Source: CAWAHD01 sp963781785 (GTDB lineage: Bacteria; Planctomycetota; Planctomycetia; Isosphaerales; Isosphaeraceae). Taken from it: a stretch of DNA of 64,000 bases. Position numbers and translations under genes: made by a program. Position 1 is the first letter of the stretch, and the number at the start of each line of letters is the position of its first letter. The stretch spans positions 1,364,001 to 1,428,000 of the forward strand of contig CAWAHD010000001.1 of the NCBI GenBank assembly GCA_963781785.1. The letters are read 5' to 3'. Shown piece after piece: positions 40,686 to 50,935 of this stretch. Below the pieces are notes generated by a model. The model searched no databases, was not told the DNA's origin, and was given only the letters and a program-made list of their open reading frames with translations.

Positions 40686-43679
40686 TCACCTGGGTCCGCT
40701 GCTCTGAACGTAGCGAAACAGGTCGCGGATCTGGGGCTCCGTGAGCTTGTCCAAGAGTCCCTCGGGCATCAGCGACACTGCAGACGGCTTGATCGCTTCG
40801 ACCGACTGGCGAGAAATGGCGGTTTTCTGGCGATTGCCGTCGATCACGGTGAGCAAGCGGTCGTTCTCGTCGACGATCAGGCCGCTGACCAGGCGGCCGT
40901 CCTTGAGTGCCACGGTCTGGGACTGGTATTCCTTGCGGACCAGAGCGCTGGGATCGACAAGGCTGGTCATCAGGAAGTCGAGATTGCCGCGGTCGGCTCC
41001 AGTCAGGTCGGGGCCGATGGTCTCGCCTTCGCCGAAGAGTTTGTGGCAGATGGCGCAGTTTTCCTTGAAGATGGGTTTGCCGCGGACGAGGTTTCCCTTG
41101 TCGCCCTCGGGAAGGAGGCCGCGGATCTCGGCAATTCGCCGCTTTTTCTCGGGTGAGCCGGACCGGGGGATCTTGCCCCACGCGGCTTCGAGGCGATTCA
41201 AGAGCGGAGCGTCGCCCAGTTGAGCGATCAGCAAGACCTGGGCGGGCGAGATTGCCTTGGCGGCGATTGTGCCGCGGCCGATCTCATCCAGCAGGGAACC
41301 GGCCCAGTCGGGCCGGGTGCAAAGAAGCGACACGATCCGATCGCGGACCGAGCTCGATGCCCGGCGATAATGCGCCAGAAATGGCGAGGCCGGCACGAGC
41401 GGCAACCGCCCGAGCGCGGCGACAGCCGCGAGCTGGACATTCTCGCTTGATCCGCGGCGAATGAGCGTCTGCAAGAGAAGCGGACTGTCCTGAGCTGTGC
41501 CTAGCTCGCCGGACAGCTCGATCAACGACACGAGGTCAGATTCGGGACCCGAACCCTCGTGGATTCGCTCGAGCGCGGTCGCAAGCGCGTCGCGATTTCC
41601 CATGCGCGCGTACAATCGGATCAGCGTGAGGCTGGGGCTGCGCTGCGAGTCCCCCCACAATCCGGCCAAGCCCGCGACCAGCGTGGCCGGAGTCTTCGCG
41701 AGCCGCCTGCCTTCCAGGCCCTTGTCGAGCCCAGCCAGAACGCGATTGACCACCGATTGGTCGGGCGCGGCTGCGAGCAGCCTGGCAGCCAGGGCGAAGT
41801 CTTCGTCGGAGCCGTCGGAGGCCAGCACGCGGGCCGCACGCTCAAGCACCGCCTCCTGAACGAGAGCTGCTCGCTGGGCGGTCGGTGTGCTCAAGAGCGC
41901 AACCACCGCGGGACGGTCCCGGCGCATCTGCTGCTCGATCGCCCACCAGAGCAAGCTGGGGATGTGCGGATCAGCCCGATCGTGGTCACGCTCCAAAAGC
42001 CGGGCCAGGATCGGCAGCGCGTCGGCCGGATCCCACCGCTGACAGCTCGAGGCAAGCTGACTGCGGACCATCGCGTCTTGCTCGCCGGCGGCCAGGGCGG
42101 CGAGCTTCCTCCGCAGGTCGGAATTCATCCGGTGGCCGTCGCCCAGGAGGCGGATCGTCCAGCGGCGGACCCCGGCGACCGGGTGGCTCAAGAGGTCGAG
42201 AGCCAAGCCATCTTCGAGGCCGCCGCTGGCGTGGAGAGCCCAGAGATCGCGCAGGGCCAGCGTCTCGTCGCGATCGGCCTGGAGCAGACTCTTCAGGTGA
42301 CTGACAACGGAGGCGTCGCGCCGCTCGGCCAGCAGGCGCCGCGCCTCCCGTGCGAACCAATCGTTCGGGCTCGAACGAAGAGCAACCAGCTCGGCACTCG
42401 AATTCTTCGCCAGGTCAAAGGGAGGAATCTTTCTGCGCTCGTTGTAGACGACACGGTAGATCCGGCCGTTGGAACGATCCCAGGTGTCGCGGGGATCGAG
42501 GTGGGCGGCGCGCTTGTCGTACCAATCGACGACGTAGACCGCGGCATCGGGTCCAATCAAGAGGTCGATTGGACGGAACCAGCGGTCGCGAGCTTCGATC
42601 AAGGTGCCGCCATGACGGCCGGAAAAGGTCGATCCCTGTGGCTTGAGGATATGCCAGTAGACCGCGTTCGATAGCAGGTTTCCGCCGATGAATGCCCCGC
42701 GGAAGGGTGGAGGGAAGGCGTCGCCCTGGTAGATGATGCCGCCGGGAGTGACGTGTCCGCCCTCTTTGCGGCCGTCGTAGGCGATCGGGCCAAAATAGCT
42801 ATAAGCATGCGGATTGTGGAGCGGGCCGTGCTTGGCGAACCCTTTCAGGTAGTAACCTCCCTGGACCATGTGGAAGGTGATGTAGGCGCCGTTGGAGCTG
42901 CCGAATGCGTTGCCGGTCGAGTCAAAGTCGAGACCCCAGGTGTTACCTCCTCCCTCGGCAAACACCTCGAACTGCCGGGTATCGGGATGGTAGCGCCAGA
43001 TCCCTTGTTGGAATTCGTGGCCGAGGATCCGGGCGGTGACGGTGCTTCCCTGTGCTCCGTAGAGCCAGCCGTCGGGGCCCCACGTCAGCGAGTTGACGGT
43101 CGCGTGGGCGTCCTGGAGCCCGAAGCCGGTCAGCAATACATCGGGGTCTCGATCGGGGCGGTCGTCGCGGTTCTTGTCGGGATAGAACAAGAGATAAGGG
43201 GCCTGGCCGACGAAGACGCCGCCGTGCCCGACGGCCAGCCCCGAGGCCAGGTTCAAGCCCTCGACGAACACGGTCGCCTTGTCGGCCTTGCCGTCTCCGT
43301 CGGTATCTTCGAGGATCTTGATCCGATCGGCGCCTCGAGGACCGCGCGGCGGGGGTTCCGGTGTGTGGTCGTATTCGGTGCGGAGATACTGGTCCACGGT
43401 GACCGGCTGGAGCCCCGCGGGATTGGGATACTGCAAGTATTCGACAACCCATAGCCGGCCTCGCTCGTCGAAGCTCGCCGAGAGCGGCTGCCGCACCATC
43501 GGCTCGGCCGCGAAGACCTCGACGTGAAAACCCGCGGGGACGACCATCCGCCGGGCAGCCTCATCGGGAGCAAACCCACCGGGCTCTTGGCTGGCGGCCG
43601 CCGGTCCACCCGAGAGCACGATTGCCAGGATCAATCCGATTTCCAGCCGGACAATCAATCGGCGCCTCGCATGCTGCAT
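40686..43679 (-). CDS. PVC-type heme-binding CxxCH protein (membrane-bound dehydrogenase domain)
   Basis: 997 residues with a signal peptide (LEIGLILAIVLSGGPAAASQ). Residues about 45-400 are the GSDH-like beta-propeller of PVC 'membrane-bound dehydrogenases' (PAGFHVEVFAAEPMVRQPLS, KILEDTDGDGKADKATVFVE, NSLTWGPDGWLYGAQGS, VYVVDWYDKRAAHLDP). A middle region of helical HEAT-like repeats follows. The C-terminal cytochrome c domain has heme motif NCAICHKLFGEGE near residue 875 and DLTG; SAVSLMPEGLLDKL offers the axial Met. Periplasmic electron-transfer enzyme, substrate probably a sugar or polyol. Its ATG abuts the stop of the upstream membrane gene (TGAATG). Confidence 0.9.
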   Translation of the reverse strand: MQHARRRLIVRLEIGLILAIVLSGGPAAASQEPGGFAPDEAARRMVVPAGFHVEVFAAEPMVRQPLSASFDERGRLWVVEYLQYPNPAGLQPVTVDQYLRTEYDHTPEPPPRGPRGADRIKILEDTDGDGKADKATVFVEGLNLASGLAVGHGGVFVGQAPYLLFYPDKNRDDRPDRDPDVLLTGFGLQDAHATVNSLTWGPDGWLYGAQGSTVTARILGHEFQQGIWRYHPDTRQFEVFAEGGGNTWGLDFDSTGNAFGSSNGAYITFHMVQGGYYLKGFAKHGPLHNPHAYSYFGPIAYDGRKEGGHVTPGGIIYQGDAFPPPFRGAFIGGNLLSNAVYWHILKPQGSTFSGRHGGTLIEARDRWFRPIDLLIGPDAAVYVVDWYDKRAAHLDPRDTWDRSNGRIYRVVYNERRKIPPFDLAKNSSAELVALRSSPNDWFAREARRLLAERRDASVVSHLKSLLQADRDETLALRDLWALHASGGLEDGLALDLLSHPVAGVRRWTIRLLGDGHRMNSDLRRKLAALAAGEQDAMVRSQLASSCQRWDPADALPILARLLERDHDRADPHIPSLLWWAIEQQMRRDRPAVVALLSTPTAQRAALVQEAVLERAARVLASDGSDEDFALAARLLAAAPDQSVVNRVLAGLDKGLEGRRLAKTPATLVAGLAGLWGDSQRSPSLTLIRLYARMGNRDALATALERIHEGSGPESDLVSLIELSGELGTAQDSPLLLQTLIRRGSSENVQLAAVAALGRLPLVPASPFLAHYRRASSSVRDRIVSLLCTRPDWAGSLLDEIGRGTIAAKAISPAQVLLIAQLGDAPLLNRLEAAWGKIPRSGSPEKKRRIAEIRGLLPEGDKGNLVRGKPIFKENCAICHKLFGEGETIGPDLTGADRGNLDFLMTSLVDPSALVRKEYQSQTVALKDGRLVSGLIVDENDRLLTVIDGNRQKTAISRQSVEAIKPSAVSLMPEGLLDKLTEPQIRDLFRYVQSSGPR

Positions 43680-44393
43680 TCAGATTTCGGGGAACGGCGC
43701 GGGCTCTTTCTCCCAGGTATCGAACGAGGGCGCCCGGTAGAAGTCATGATACAGGAGGGCGATGGCGAGGGAGTAGATTGGTCCGGTAACGAAGACGCCG
43801 ACGCAACAGAGCAGGGCCCCGGATATTGCGACCAGGAACAAGACGACCTGAAAGACGGTGGCGGTCAGCCACTGGGATTTGAGGGCCTCCCAGCTCTGGA
43901 TCATCGCTCCGGTCGCAGGGAGCCGGCCCTCGACGACCAAAGGGATGGCGAGCATCAGGAGACCGGAAACGAGAAGACCGGGAATCACGCAGAGCATGTG
44001 TCCCAGGGTGGTCGCGGCGCCGATCAAGATGCTGACCAGGATGAGGTCGAACCACTGGTCCTGGACGCTGAACAGATCTCCAAGCCGCGGAACGCCGCCC
44101 CGGATCTGATTGCTGGCCATGCGGATCATACCGCCCAAGAGGACGCTCCAGACGACCGTGGAAACGAGAATTTGCAGCGCGTGCGAGGAGGCTTGGACCA
44201 TCCCGAAGCCGCCGGGGCCGATGTGCTCGCCCCCTCTGAGGATGCCATGCAACAAGCCGCTGACGAGGCCATGAACGAGCATCACGATCAGCATGGCCAA
44301 CGACCATACGAGCGAATGACGCTGGTAAAGCCGCCAGGCGCGGCCGATCAGGTTGAATTTGATCATCGGCCCGAAGTCATCATCTACGCTCAT
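43680..44393 (-). CDS. multi-pass membrane protein of unknown function
   Basis: 237 residues from the ATG at 44393 (MSVDDDFGPMIKFNLIGRAW). About six hydrophobic segments, including SLAMLIVMLVHGLVSGLLHG, ILIGAATTLGHMLCVIPGLL and VFQVVLFLVAISGALLCCVG. The pattern of a cytoplasmic start and CVIPGLLVSGLLMLAIPLVV is shared with DUF975 / glycerophosphodiester-phosphodiesterase membrane-domain proteins. Directly followed by the c-heme protein gene without a gap, so the two are co-translated. Function unknown. Confidence 0.65.
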   Translation of the reverse strand: MSVDDDFGPMIKFNLIGRAWRLYQRHSLVWSLAMLIVMLVHGLVSGLLHGILRGGEHIGPGGFGMVQASSHALQILVSTVVWSVLLGGMIRMASNQIRGGVPRLGDLFSVQDQWFDLILVSILIGAATTLGHMLCVIPGLLVSGLLMLAIPLVVEGRLPATGAMIQSWEALKSQWLTATVFQVVLFLVAISGALLCCVGVFVTGPIYSLAIALLYHDFYRAPSFDTWEKEPAPFPEI

Positions 44394-44555
44394 CTCGTCA
44401 TCCCCACAGAGGGAATCCGCCAGGTCAGCGGCATGTGATGACTGCCGCTGGCCGCGTGGTGCGCGGACACGCCCCATGTGATCGAGTTCGGAGTCCGGAG
44501 GTGATTATTGGGGAGAAGTGAGGATGCGCACCGGGCAATTGAAGTCGAGAAGGCT

Positions 44556-44613
44556 CACGGTGGGGCTCGCCCCTCACCCCAGCCCTCTCCCCACGGAGAG
44601 GGAGCCAGCAAAC
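44556..44613. repeat. half copy of a dispersed C/G-rich palindromic repeat
   Basis: CCCCTCACCCCAGCCCTCTC followed by a short GGAGAGGG reverse part. The same core makes the long inverted repeat at 53871-54005. No coding role seen. Confidence 0.6.
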
Positions 44614-44665
44614 GCCATCGGCCGCGGGTGTGATATAGCGGCGCCGATGTCATGGCGTGCGGGTG

Positions 44666-46753
44666 TCAGAAAAACCCTGCCCTGTGAGCCGTGACCCCCC
44701 TCCACAAGGGGGGGAAATGGATGAAGCTACTTCGCGGCCTTCGGTTTGTCGGCGCGGGGGCGGATTTCTCGACGGGCCCGTCGGTGGGCTCGAGCAACTT
44801 GTAATCCTGGTCGACCTTGAGTTTCTCGCGGGTCGTAGTCCGGCCGGACGGCCAGCGGATCACGAGTTTCTTGATCTCGGTGGCGGGACCGACTCCGACG
44901 AGAACGCGCGAATCGTTGGTCCCTTGCATGCTGTAGCCCCCCTTGCGCTGACGGTAGATCGTCTGTTCGCCGTGCTTCACATCGCCCTGCAAGCCGGCGG
45001 TCACCTCGCCCTCGATCGCGACGGTCACCTCGAGCTTGGTGCCAATTGCGTCCCGGTTGCTCTTGGTCCCTTGAAGGACGAAGCGCACCCAGTGATTGTT
45101 CGACTTGGTGTCGTTGCGGAGCAACGCGGGCGCGGCGTCCTTGTGGTTGACGACGATGTCGATGTCGCCGTCGTTGTCGAGATCGCCGAACGCGGCGCCG
45201 CGGCCGACGTGCTTGGTGTCGAAATAAGGGCCGACGTCCCGGGTCGAAAGCCGGAACCGCTTTCCCGCCATGTTGCGGAAGAGCAGGGGGATCTCCTCGT
45301 AGTCGATGGGCTGGCCGATCTCCCGGCGGTTGTTGTCGACATGTCCGTTGACAAAGAAGCAATCGGGCCAGGTGTCGCCGTCGAAGTCGGCCAGCGCACA
45401 GCCCCACTTGACCCACGGCATGGAGTCGGAGGCCAGGCCGAAGAAGGCCGTGTGGTCGTAGAAGATGCCTTTGCCGTAGTTGAGGTAGAGGGTGCTGTAT
45501 TCGTTGGAAAAGTTGGTGACGAACAACTCGGGCAGGCCGTCGCCATTGACGTCCTCGGCGTCGACGCCCATCCCCGACTGGGCATTGCCGTCGATATTGT
45601 AGGCAGCACCCGACAGGTCCGAGGCATCCTCGAACGTGCCGTCGCCGTTGTTCAGGAACAGGAAATTCGGGTTCATGTCGTTGGCCACGAAGATGTCAAT
45701 CAGGCCGTCGTCGTTCACGTCGGCCGTGACGACGCCGAACCCGTGGCCGTCGTCGCGCGGCCTGGGGACGCGCACCTTTTTCTTGGTCTTCGTGGCGGGG
45801 TCTTCGACCACCTCCTCCCGGGTGATCGCCTGATCGAACGTATTGGTGAAGGTCCCGTTGCGGTTGTTGTGGAACAGCAGGTGCTTGACGGTCTTGACGG
45901 TGCGCGGCGACGAGTAGAGCCACACCTTCTTCTCGACGTCGCCGACTCTGTGGTGGTCCTCGGGATAGATCCAGCGGCCGTAGTTTGACACGTAAATATC
46001 CAGGTATCCGTCGTTGTCGTAATCGAGCATGGCGCCTCCGGAGGACCAGTTCGGCGCGTCGATTCCCGCCTGCTTGCTGACGTCCTTGAACGTCCCGTTG
46101 CCGTGATTCAGATAGAGCACGTTCGATCCGTAATTGCACAGGAATACATCCTGGTCTCCGTCGTTATCGATATCGCCGGTGATGATGCCGTGGCAGAAGC
46201 CGCGGAAGCCCAGGCCGGAGGCAGCCGTGGCGTCTTGGAAGTGATTGCCGCCCAGGTTCTTGTAGAGCCGGTTGGGCCCTTTCTCGGCCGTTCCCAAAGG
46301 CAGAAGGGTGGCGGTGGCGAAGTAGATATCGAGCAAACCGTCGTTGTCATAGTCAAAGACCGCGACGCCGGAGCCGTTGGCCGTGGGGAAATGCTTTTCC
46401 TCGGTCATCCCCGAGAAGTGCACGAAATCGATGCCGGCTTCACGGGCGATCTCGGCGAACCGGAACGGGCTCGACTCGGTTTGCTTGGTCAGGATGGCGG
46501 TGGGAATCGTCTGGACGCGGTCACCCGCGATCGTCGAAACCATCTTGCCGGGGGCGGCTTGCTGGGAGCGGTCCGGAGCCGCACCCGACGGACCCTTGGT
46601 CGAGTTGGCGGCGCTTGAAGTCGAGGCGGGGTCGCGGTCCGACCAGGACGATTCGGCGTTGTACCCCGAATACACCAGGGCGATCGCCGCAACCATTGCA
46701 GCGGCCGCGACGAAAGCCGATACTCCCAAAAGGGCACGTCGACTGGGATACAT
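44666..46753 (-). CDS. CRTAC1 family protein (FG-GAP/VCBS repeats plus ASPIC/UnbV)
   Basis: 695 residues as written, from the ATG at 46753 (AAGGAGAG upstream). One N-terminal membrane anchor or signal (LLGVSAFVAAAAMVAAIALV). Beta-propeller repeats carry calcium-type loops: DYDNDGLLDIYF, DIDNDGDQDVFL, DYDNDGYLDIYV, DVNDDGLIDIFV, DVNGDGLPELFV and DLDNDGDIDIVV. The C-terminal ASPIC/UnbV domain has VRWPSGRTTT. Extracytoplasmic, ligand unknown. Near the 3' end a G5 run at 44756-44760 is suspect: one more base would give an ending RADKPKAAK with a stop near 44727; as written the tail to 44666 looks unnatural. Confidence 0.85.
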   Translation of the reverse strand: MYPSRRALLGVSAFVAAAAMVAAIALVYSGYNAESSWSDRDPASTSSAANSTKGPSGAAPDRSQQAAPGKMVSTIAGDRVQTIPTAILTKQTESSPFRFAEIAREAGIDFVHFSGMTEEKHFPTANGSGVAVFDYDNDGLLDIYFATATLLPLGTAEKGPNRLYKNLGGNHFQDATAASGLGFRGFCHGIITGDIDNDGDQDVFLCNYGSNVLYLNHGNGTFKDVSKQAGIDAPNWSSGGAMLDYDNDGYLDIYVSNYGRWIYPEDHHRVGDVEKKVWLYSSPRTVKTVKHLLFHNNRNGTFTNTFDQAITREEVVEDPATKTKKKVRVPRPRDDGHGFGVVTADVNDDGLIDIFVANDMNPNFLFLNNGDGTFEDASDLSGAAYNIDGNAQSGMGVDAEDVNGDGLPELFVTNFSNEYSTLYLNYGKGIFYDHTAFFGLASDSMPWVKWGCALADFDGDTWPDCFFVNGHVDNNRREIGQPIDYEEIPLLFRNMAGKRFRLSTRDVGPYFDTKHVGRGAAFGDLDNDGDIDIVVNHKDAAPALLRNDTKSNNHWVRFVLQGTKSNRDAIGTKLEVTVAIEGEVTAGLQGDVKHGEQTIYRQRKGGYSMQGTNDSRVLVGVGPATEIKKLVIRWPSGRTTTREKLKVDQDYKLLEPTDGPVEKSAPAPTNRRPRSSFIHFPPLWRGVTAHRAGFF

Positions 46754-47156
46754 GGGAATCTCTCCTTGCTGCACTTGCGATCCAGAGGGCGGCGCGATCA
46801 ATGAGATGGATAAGTCCGCTTGGGCGGTGCTCTGGACCAAACGCGATCCGCACGAGAGCAAGCCGCCGCGCGCCGATTTTCGAATAGTATCATCAGACAC
46901 CAACTGCCAGGCTGTCGTCAACTTCGCCGGTCACGCCCGGCGCCCACCAGCATCTTGTGCGGGCGGCATCGTTTATGCATAACCTGTAACCATGCCAATC
47001 GTCACCACCTACGGCTCATCGGTAGGTGATTTGCGGGAGATGCCGGCCGATCAATCGGGTTGACCACCGGATTGATCATCAGTGGAAGCGAGTTCAGACG
47101 ATTCATCAAGGAACTCTACTCGCGGAACGGGCAAGAGCTTAACGACGGAGACGACG
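46754..47156. promoter_or_regulatory. divergent intergenic region with a 7-bp inverted repeat
   Basis: Separates the CRTAC1 gene and the secreted-protein gene. CACCTAC at 47006-47012 and GTAGGTG at 47022-47028 form a dyad that could be an operator for either gene. No coding sequence recognised. Confidence 0.35.
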
Positions 47157-49616
47157 ATGCGAGCAACGGTGAGTCTGCTGGTCGCGGCGGTTACGGTCTG
47201 GAGCGGGCTGGCCGGCGTGGCCTGGCCGGCGGCCCCGGCAACTCCGAGTTATCACGGGGTGGAGCGGACGATCCAAACCATTCGCCAGGACTGGTCGCGG
47301 TCGGGGGCGGCGGCGCAACCCAACCGCCCGGGCTGGGACGCGCTGTTCGATACTTTGCTCGCCGATCTGCAAGCGTATACCAAGGCCGCCGGCGATGAGG
47401 AACGTCTCTCCGTTCTGGAACACGCGTACCTGATCTCGCAGGCGCTCTCAACCGTTTCCTGGCATCCCGCGGTCAATCTGCGTGAAGAGCTGCGGCAGTG
47501 GCTCCGGCCGCGACTCCGGCTGGCGTGGGCCGCGCGGCGGCTGAGCGAGACCGTGCAAGCCTTGCCTGCCACCAGCGATTCCCATGTGCGCTCCAACCGC
47601 CAGCGCTGGGTCGATTTCACCCGCAACGAGCTCGGCGCCGCCCTGCACGACTACGACCAGGCGGCGACGGTCGCCCAGCGGACCGTCGCCCTGCGCCGGA
47701 TTCATGAGGCTCTTCGAGCGCTTGAAGCCGGCAACCGAGAGCGGCCGTGGTGGCCGTCGACCGAGCTCGAAGCCGCGGTCACCGAGTTATTCAACCGGCC
47801 CAATGTCGATGTGTCCGCCGATCCCGCTACGGTCGCGCCGATCCTCGATGTACCGCTGATCCAGACCGGGCCGGTCTATCGCAAGGGATACGTATCGCAG
47901 GTGACCGCGGGCCCGAAGACGGGCTTCGGTTTGCTGGCGAGCGACGACGGCATCGCGTTCTATAACAGCCAGCTTTACACCAGTGTGACGCCGGTGTGGG
48001 ATTTTCAGAACCGGATCGCGTCGAATCCCCAGGGGCAGCGCGCGACCAAGCTCTACCAGTTCAGCGCCACCACGTACGACTGGGCCGAGCTGACGATCAC
48101 CACGGTCTTGAAGGGCAGCGGACTGTCGATCTCACCGTCATACCACCATGCGATCGACGCGGCGATCGCGTCGGCGCCGACCGAGAGCGGAGGCATGGGC
48201 CGGGCGATAGCCTCACTCGTCGGGATGAACCAAGCGCGGATCAACCAGAAGGTTTACGAGGGCGCGATCGGCGAGTTCCGGCAGCAGATCCCCATCGAGG
48301 CGATGGAAGAGGGACAGGAGCGGATTGCGGCGGAAACGGTCAAGCGGAACGCCGATCTGCGCTCGAAGGGCCTGGTGGGTAACGACACGCTTGCCATCAC
48401 GGCGCCGATGAAGTGGCCCTCTCTGGCGGAGAGCGCGAAGGGGTTGGTGGCTAAGGACGCACCGGACATCCGCGACTTTCAGATCACGCATCTCTCGTTA
48501 CGGTCGCGGCCGGAGGCGGTGCTGGCCGGAGGCATCGTCGAGTGGCGCGGCGCACCGCGGCAGATCGGTGCCGACCTTCCCGAGCCGGTGGCGCTTTCAT
48601 CGCTCGAGCCAGGCATCACGGCCAACGTGCATCTCGGCTCGCTCCTGGGCAGCCTGGTCGCGGGCGTTTACGAGCGAGAACTGGTCCGCTCGGTCAACAA
48701 CCTGATGCTTATCATCAAGGACGTGCCTGCCGGCAGTCCGCCGGGCGACGCCGTGAAGGTCATCAAGAATGTCGATTTCGCAACCTACGCCAAGGAGGTT
48801 GACGAGTCGCGCAAGACGAAGCCGGGAACGCCTCGGCCGGCAGTCCTGCGAATCAGCCGGCCCAAGGAGCCCCCCGAATTCGTCACCGATGCCCGGGGTT
48901 TTCTGGTCGCCTTGATCCGCGACCTCCAGCTCGACGTGCCGGCTCCTGACCAGGAAGCCAATGGAGGGGTCGTGGGGGCCGCCGCCAAGATTTACCACAT
49001 CAAGATCCCGCTCCTGGAGGTTGCGCTGTCGTACCACGTTGATTCGTCCCCGGGGGATGAGCTGCGCATTCGGGCCAAAATCGAGGATTTCAACCCCGGC
49101 ACCAATGCCGAGGTGCTGGCGATCACCGACGACGAGACCAAAGGAAAGAGCCTGTCTCGATTCTCCTCAGCCATCGTTCTGGGAGCGGTTGGAGGCAAGC
49201 TCCGCAGCCGGCCGATCGACGCGGATCTCAAGCAGCTCAAGATTCCGGGGATTTCGATCCGCTCGATCTCGCGCCTGGATCCCAGTGGCTGGATGCGCGT
49301 GGGCCTCAATCGCGAGCCGCTTACGCCGCTCGCTCCGGTCAACCCGGTTCCGGAAGTCACACCGCCCAAGGTGCAAGGTCCGCCGACACCGACGGCGAGC
49401 ACCCCTGGCACCGCTCCGGCAGTGGGCCAGCGCCGAGGCGTGCCGAGAATTGGTGCCCGTTCATTCTTTCGCAAAAAAGTGAAAGGACACCAATTAATTC
49501 GCGATCGAATCGATTGCGATGCGGTTGCGATAGGTGCCCGCGGCGTGTCCGACGCAGTCCCAGCCGCGACCGACCGACGTACCGGCGAGGGTCACGAAGA
49601 TCGAGGCTGGGGATGA
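47157..49616 (+). CDS. large secreted protein of unknown function
   Basis: 819 residues from the ATG at 47157 (GGAG upstream). Signal peptide MRATVSLLVAAVTVWSGLAG. The N-terminal third is helical (LREELRQWLRPRLRLAWAAR), the middle is strand-rich (RKGYVSQVTAGPKTGFGLLA, DGIAFYNSQLYTSVTPVWDF). Later parts include WPSLAESAKGLVAKDAPDIR and a Pro-rich end (VPEVTPPKVQGPPTPTASTP). I do not recognise a family. The last 40 or so residues are encoded by a dispersed hairpin and by the antisense of the next gene, so the true C-terminus is doubtful; one frame ends at 49482 instead. Confidence 0.6.
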   Translation: MRATVSLLVAAVTVWSGLAGVAWPAAPATPSYHGVERTIQTIRQDWSRSGAAAQPNRPGWDALFDTLLADLQAYTKAAGDEERLSVLEHAYLISQALSTVSWHPAVNLREELRQWLRPRLRLAWAARRLSETVQALPATSDSHVRSNRQRWVDFTRNELGAALHDYDQAATVAQRTVALRRIHEALRALEAGNRERPWWPSTELEAAVTELFNRPNVDVSADPATVAPILDVPLIQTGPVYRKGYVSQVTAGPKTGFGLLASDDGIAFYNSQLYTSVTPVWDFQNRIASNPQGQRATKLYQFSATTYDWAELTITTVLKGSGLSISPSYHHAIDAAIASAPTESGGMGRAIASLVGMNQARINQKVYEGAIGEFRQQIPIEAMEEGQERIAAETVKRNADLRSKGLVGNDTLAITAPMKWPSLAESAKGLVAKDAPDIRDFQITHLSLRSRPEAVLAGGIVEWRGAPRQIGADLPEPVALSSLEPGITANVHLGSLLGSLVAGVYERELVRSVNNLMLIIKDVPAGSPPGDAVKVIKNVDFATYAKEVDESRKTKPGTPRPAVLRISRPKEPPEFVTDARGFLVALIRDLQLDVPAPDQEANGGVVGAAAKIYHIKIPLLEVALSYHVDSSPGDELRIRAKIEDFNPGTNAEVLAITDDETKGKSLSRFSSAIVLGAVGGKLRSRPIDADLKQLKIPGISIRSISRLDPSGWMRVGLNREPLTPLAPVNPVPEVTPPKVQGPPTPTASTPGTAPAVGQRRGVPRIGARSFFRKKVKGHQLIRDRIDCDAVAIGARGVSDAVPAATDRRTGEGHEDRGWG
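49448..49495. repeat. hairpin between convergent genes, diverged copy of the 24310-24360 repeat
   Basis: AATTGGTG at 49448-49455 pairs with CACCAATT at 49488-49495. The stem extends imperfectly to about 20 bp around an A6 loop. It includes the TAA stop of the minus-strand gene. In this place it may act as a two-way terminator. Confidence 0.65.
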
Positions 49617-50851
49617 GGGCGAGTCGCCCGAGAGGCTGAATTCGATTGCGTTGACCGGAACACCCCAGCCGGCCGTCGGCGACAGGTTTTTGTCCGATTG
49701 GCTTGCCCAATCGGCAAGCGCGATCCGCCCGACCGGCCGGTCCTGATCACAAAGCGTGATCGAGAGCGACTGCTCGGGGCCGAGCGGTCCGCTGGCGAGG
49801 ATGCGGAACGGGCCCTTCTCTCCGCTGGACCCCTCGGCCACCTTGAAAAATCCGTCCCGATCGACGAAGGCGAACCGCACTGGCCGGCCGATCGGATAAT
49901 CGGACGGCCTCACTTCAATGGGAACGCCGGGACAGGGCGAGAACCTGAGCGACAGCCGGCGGTGCCCGCGGATCTCGAAATCGCTGAACGAGTTGAGATG
50001 AGAATAGACCGGCTGATCCAGTCGCGTGATGGCTTCGACTGCCACCACCTCGCCGCCGCGTTCGACGCCGACCTCGAGCGACGCCGGCCCCTGTCCCTTG
50101 AGCAGGTACTTGAGAGAGCAGGATCGCTCTGTGTCGCGGCTGGCCGCGAGCAGGCGGGTGCCGGCCCGTCGCGTTCTGATCGCGGTACGAGTACCGTCGG
50201 GCAGCCATCTGGAGACCGGCTCAGGAAGGTCAAGAGCGGCTGGAGCGTGACGGTCAAGTGCGAATGCCGGACGGTAACCGTGCCGTCATACGTCTGGACA
50301 AGCACCGCCGGGTTGAGACGGACCGCGCCCGTCACTTCAAGCGGAGCCCTGGCGAGCGTTTCAAGCCCGGTTGCATCGAGATTGAGCGGGTGGGTCGCCG
50401 GTGGGGGGACACGCTGGGTAGAGACAAGGGCCGCGCCGATCAAGGCCGAGGCGAGGGCCGCTGCGAGGCTACCTCCGGCGGAGGACGCTCGGGAGGAACC
50501 TCGCCAGACGCGGATCGTGGCCAGCGCCATCATCGCCGCGGCTCCCTCCGGCAGAAGCCACAGCCATGCCAGGGTCGTCGGAAACATGATGCGACTCGCC
50601 ACGGCCGCCGCGGACCACGCCGCGGGCCACACAGGCAAGAGCAGTCGAAGAGCTTCCATCTTTTCCCGCTTGAGCGCAACGAGCGCGGCGATCGCGACCG
50701 CCAGCACAACGATTGGGGCGACCCGATTGGACCAGAAGCGCGGATGCCCCGGGTTGAATCCCCCAGGTTGAGCCCACCACCAGAAGAGGGCCACCATGGC
50801 GTGTCCAACCAGGATCGTCAGCCAGAAAAGCCGCCAGAGCCGGATTGCCAA
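49494..50851 (-). CDS. membrane protein with extracytoplasmic C-terminal domain, one frame change
   Basis: About 450 residues. The start at 50851, MAIRLWRLFWLTILVGHAMV, opens about five hydrophobic segments. After VRHSHLTVTLQPLLTFLSRS the frame changes by one base between about 50170 and 50100, and continues KYLLKGQGPASLEVGVERGG, VVAVEAITRLDQPVYSHLNS, FEIRGHRRLSLRFSPCPGVP and ends RIAIDSIAN. The C-terminal part is strand-rich. Family not recognised. It is convergent with the preceding large secreted-protein gene. Confidence 0.55.
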
Positions 50852-50935
50852 GCGGAAGATCCTCGAGGTTCCTGGGGATTGTAGTATAAAGTGGGGGTGC
50901 GTTCGCCATCCTTATTATCGATAGAGGGCCTTCCC

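Noticed and set aside
37141..45988. Very long plus-strand open frames (37141-38841, 39205-40563, 41559-42674, 44657-45988)
   Set aside because: They are antisense to well-supported genes (DUF418, c-heme protein, CRTAC1). Their low-complexity Gln/Glu/Arg composition is typical of mirror frames in high-GC DNA.
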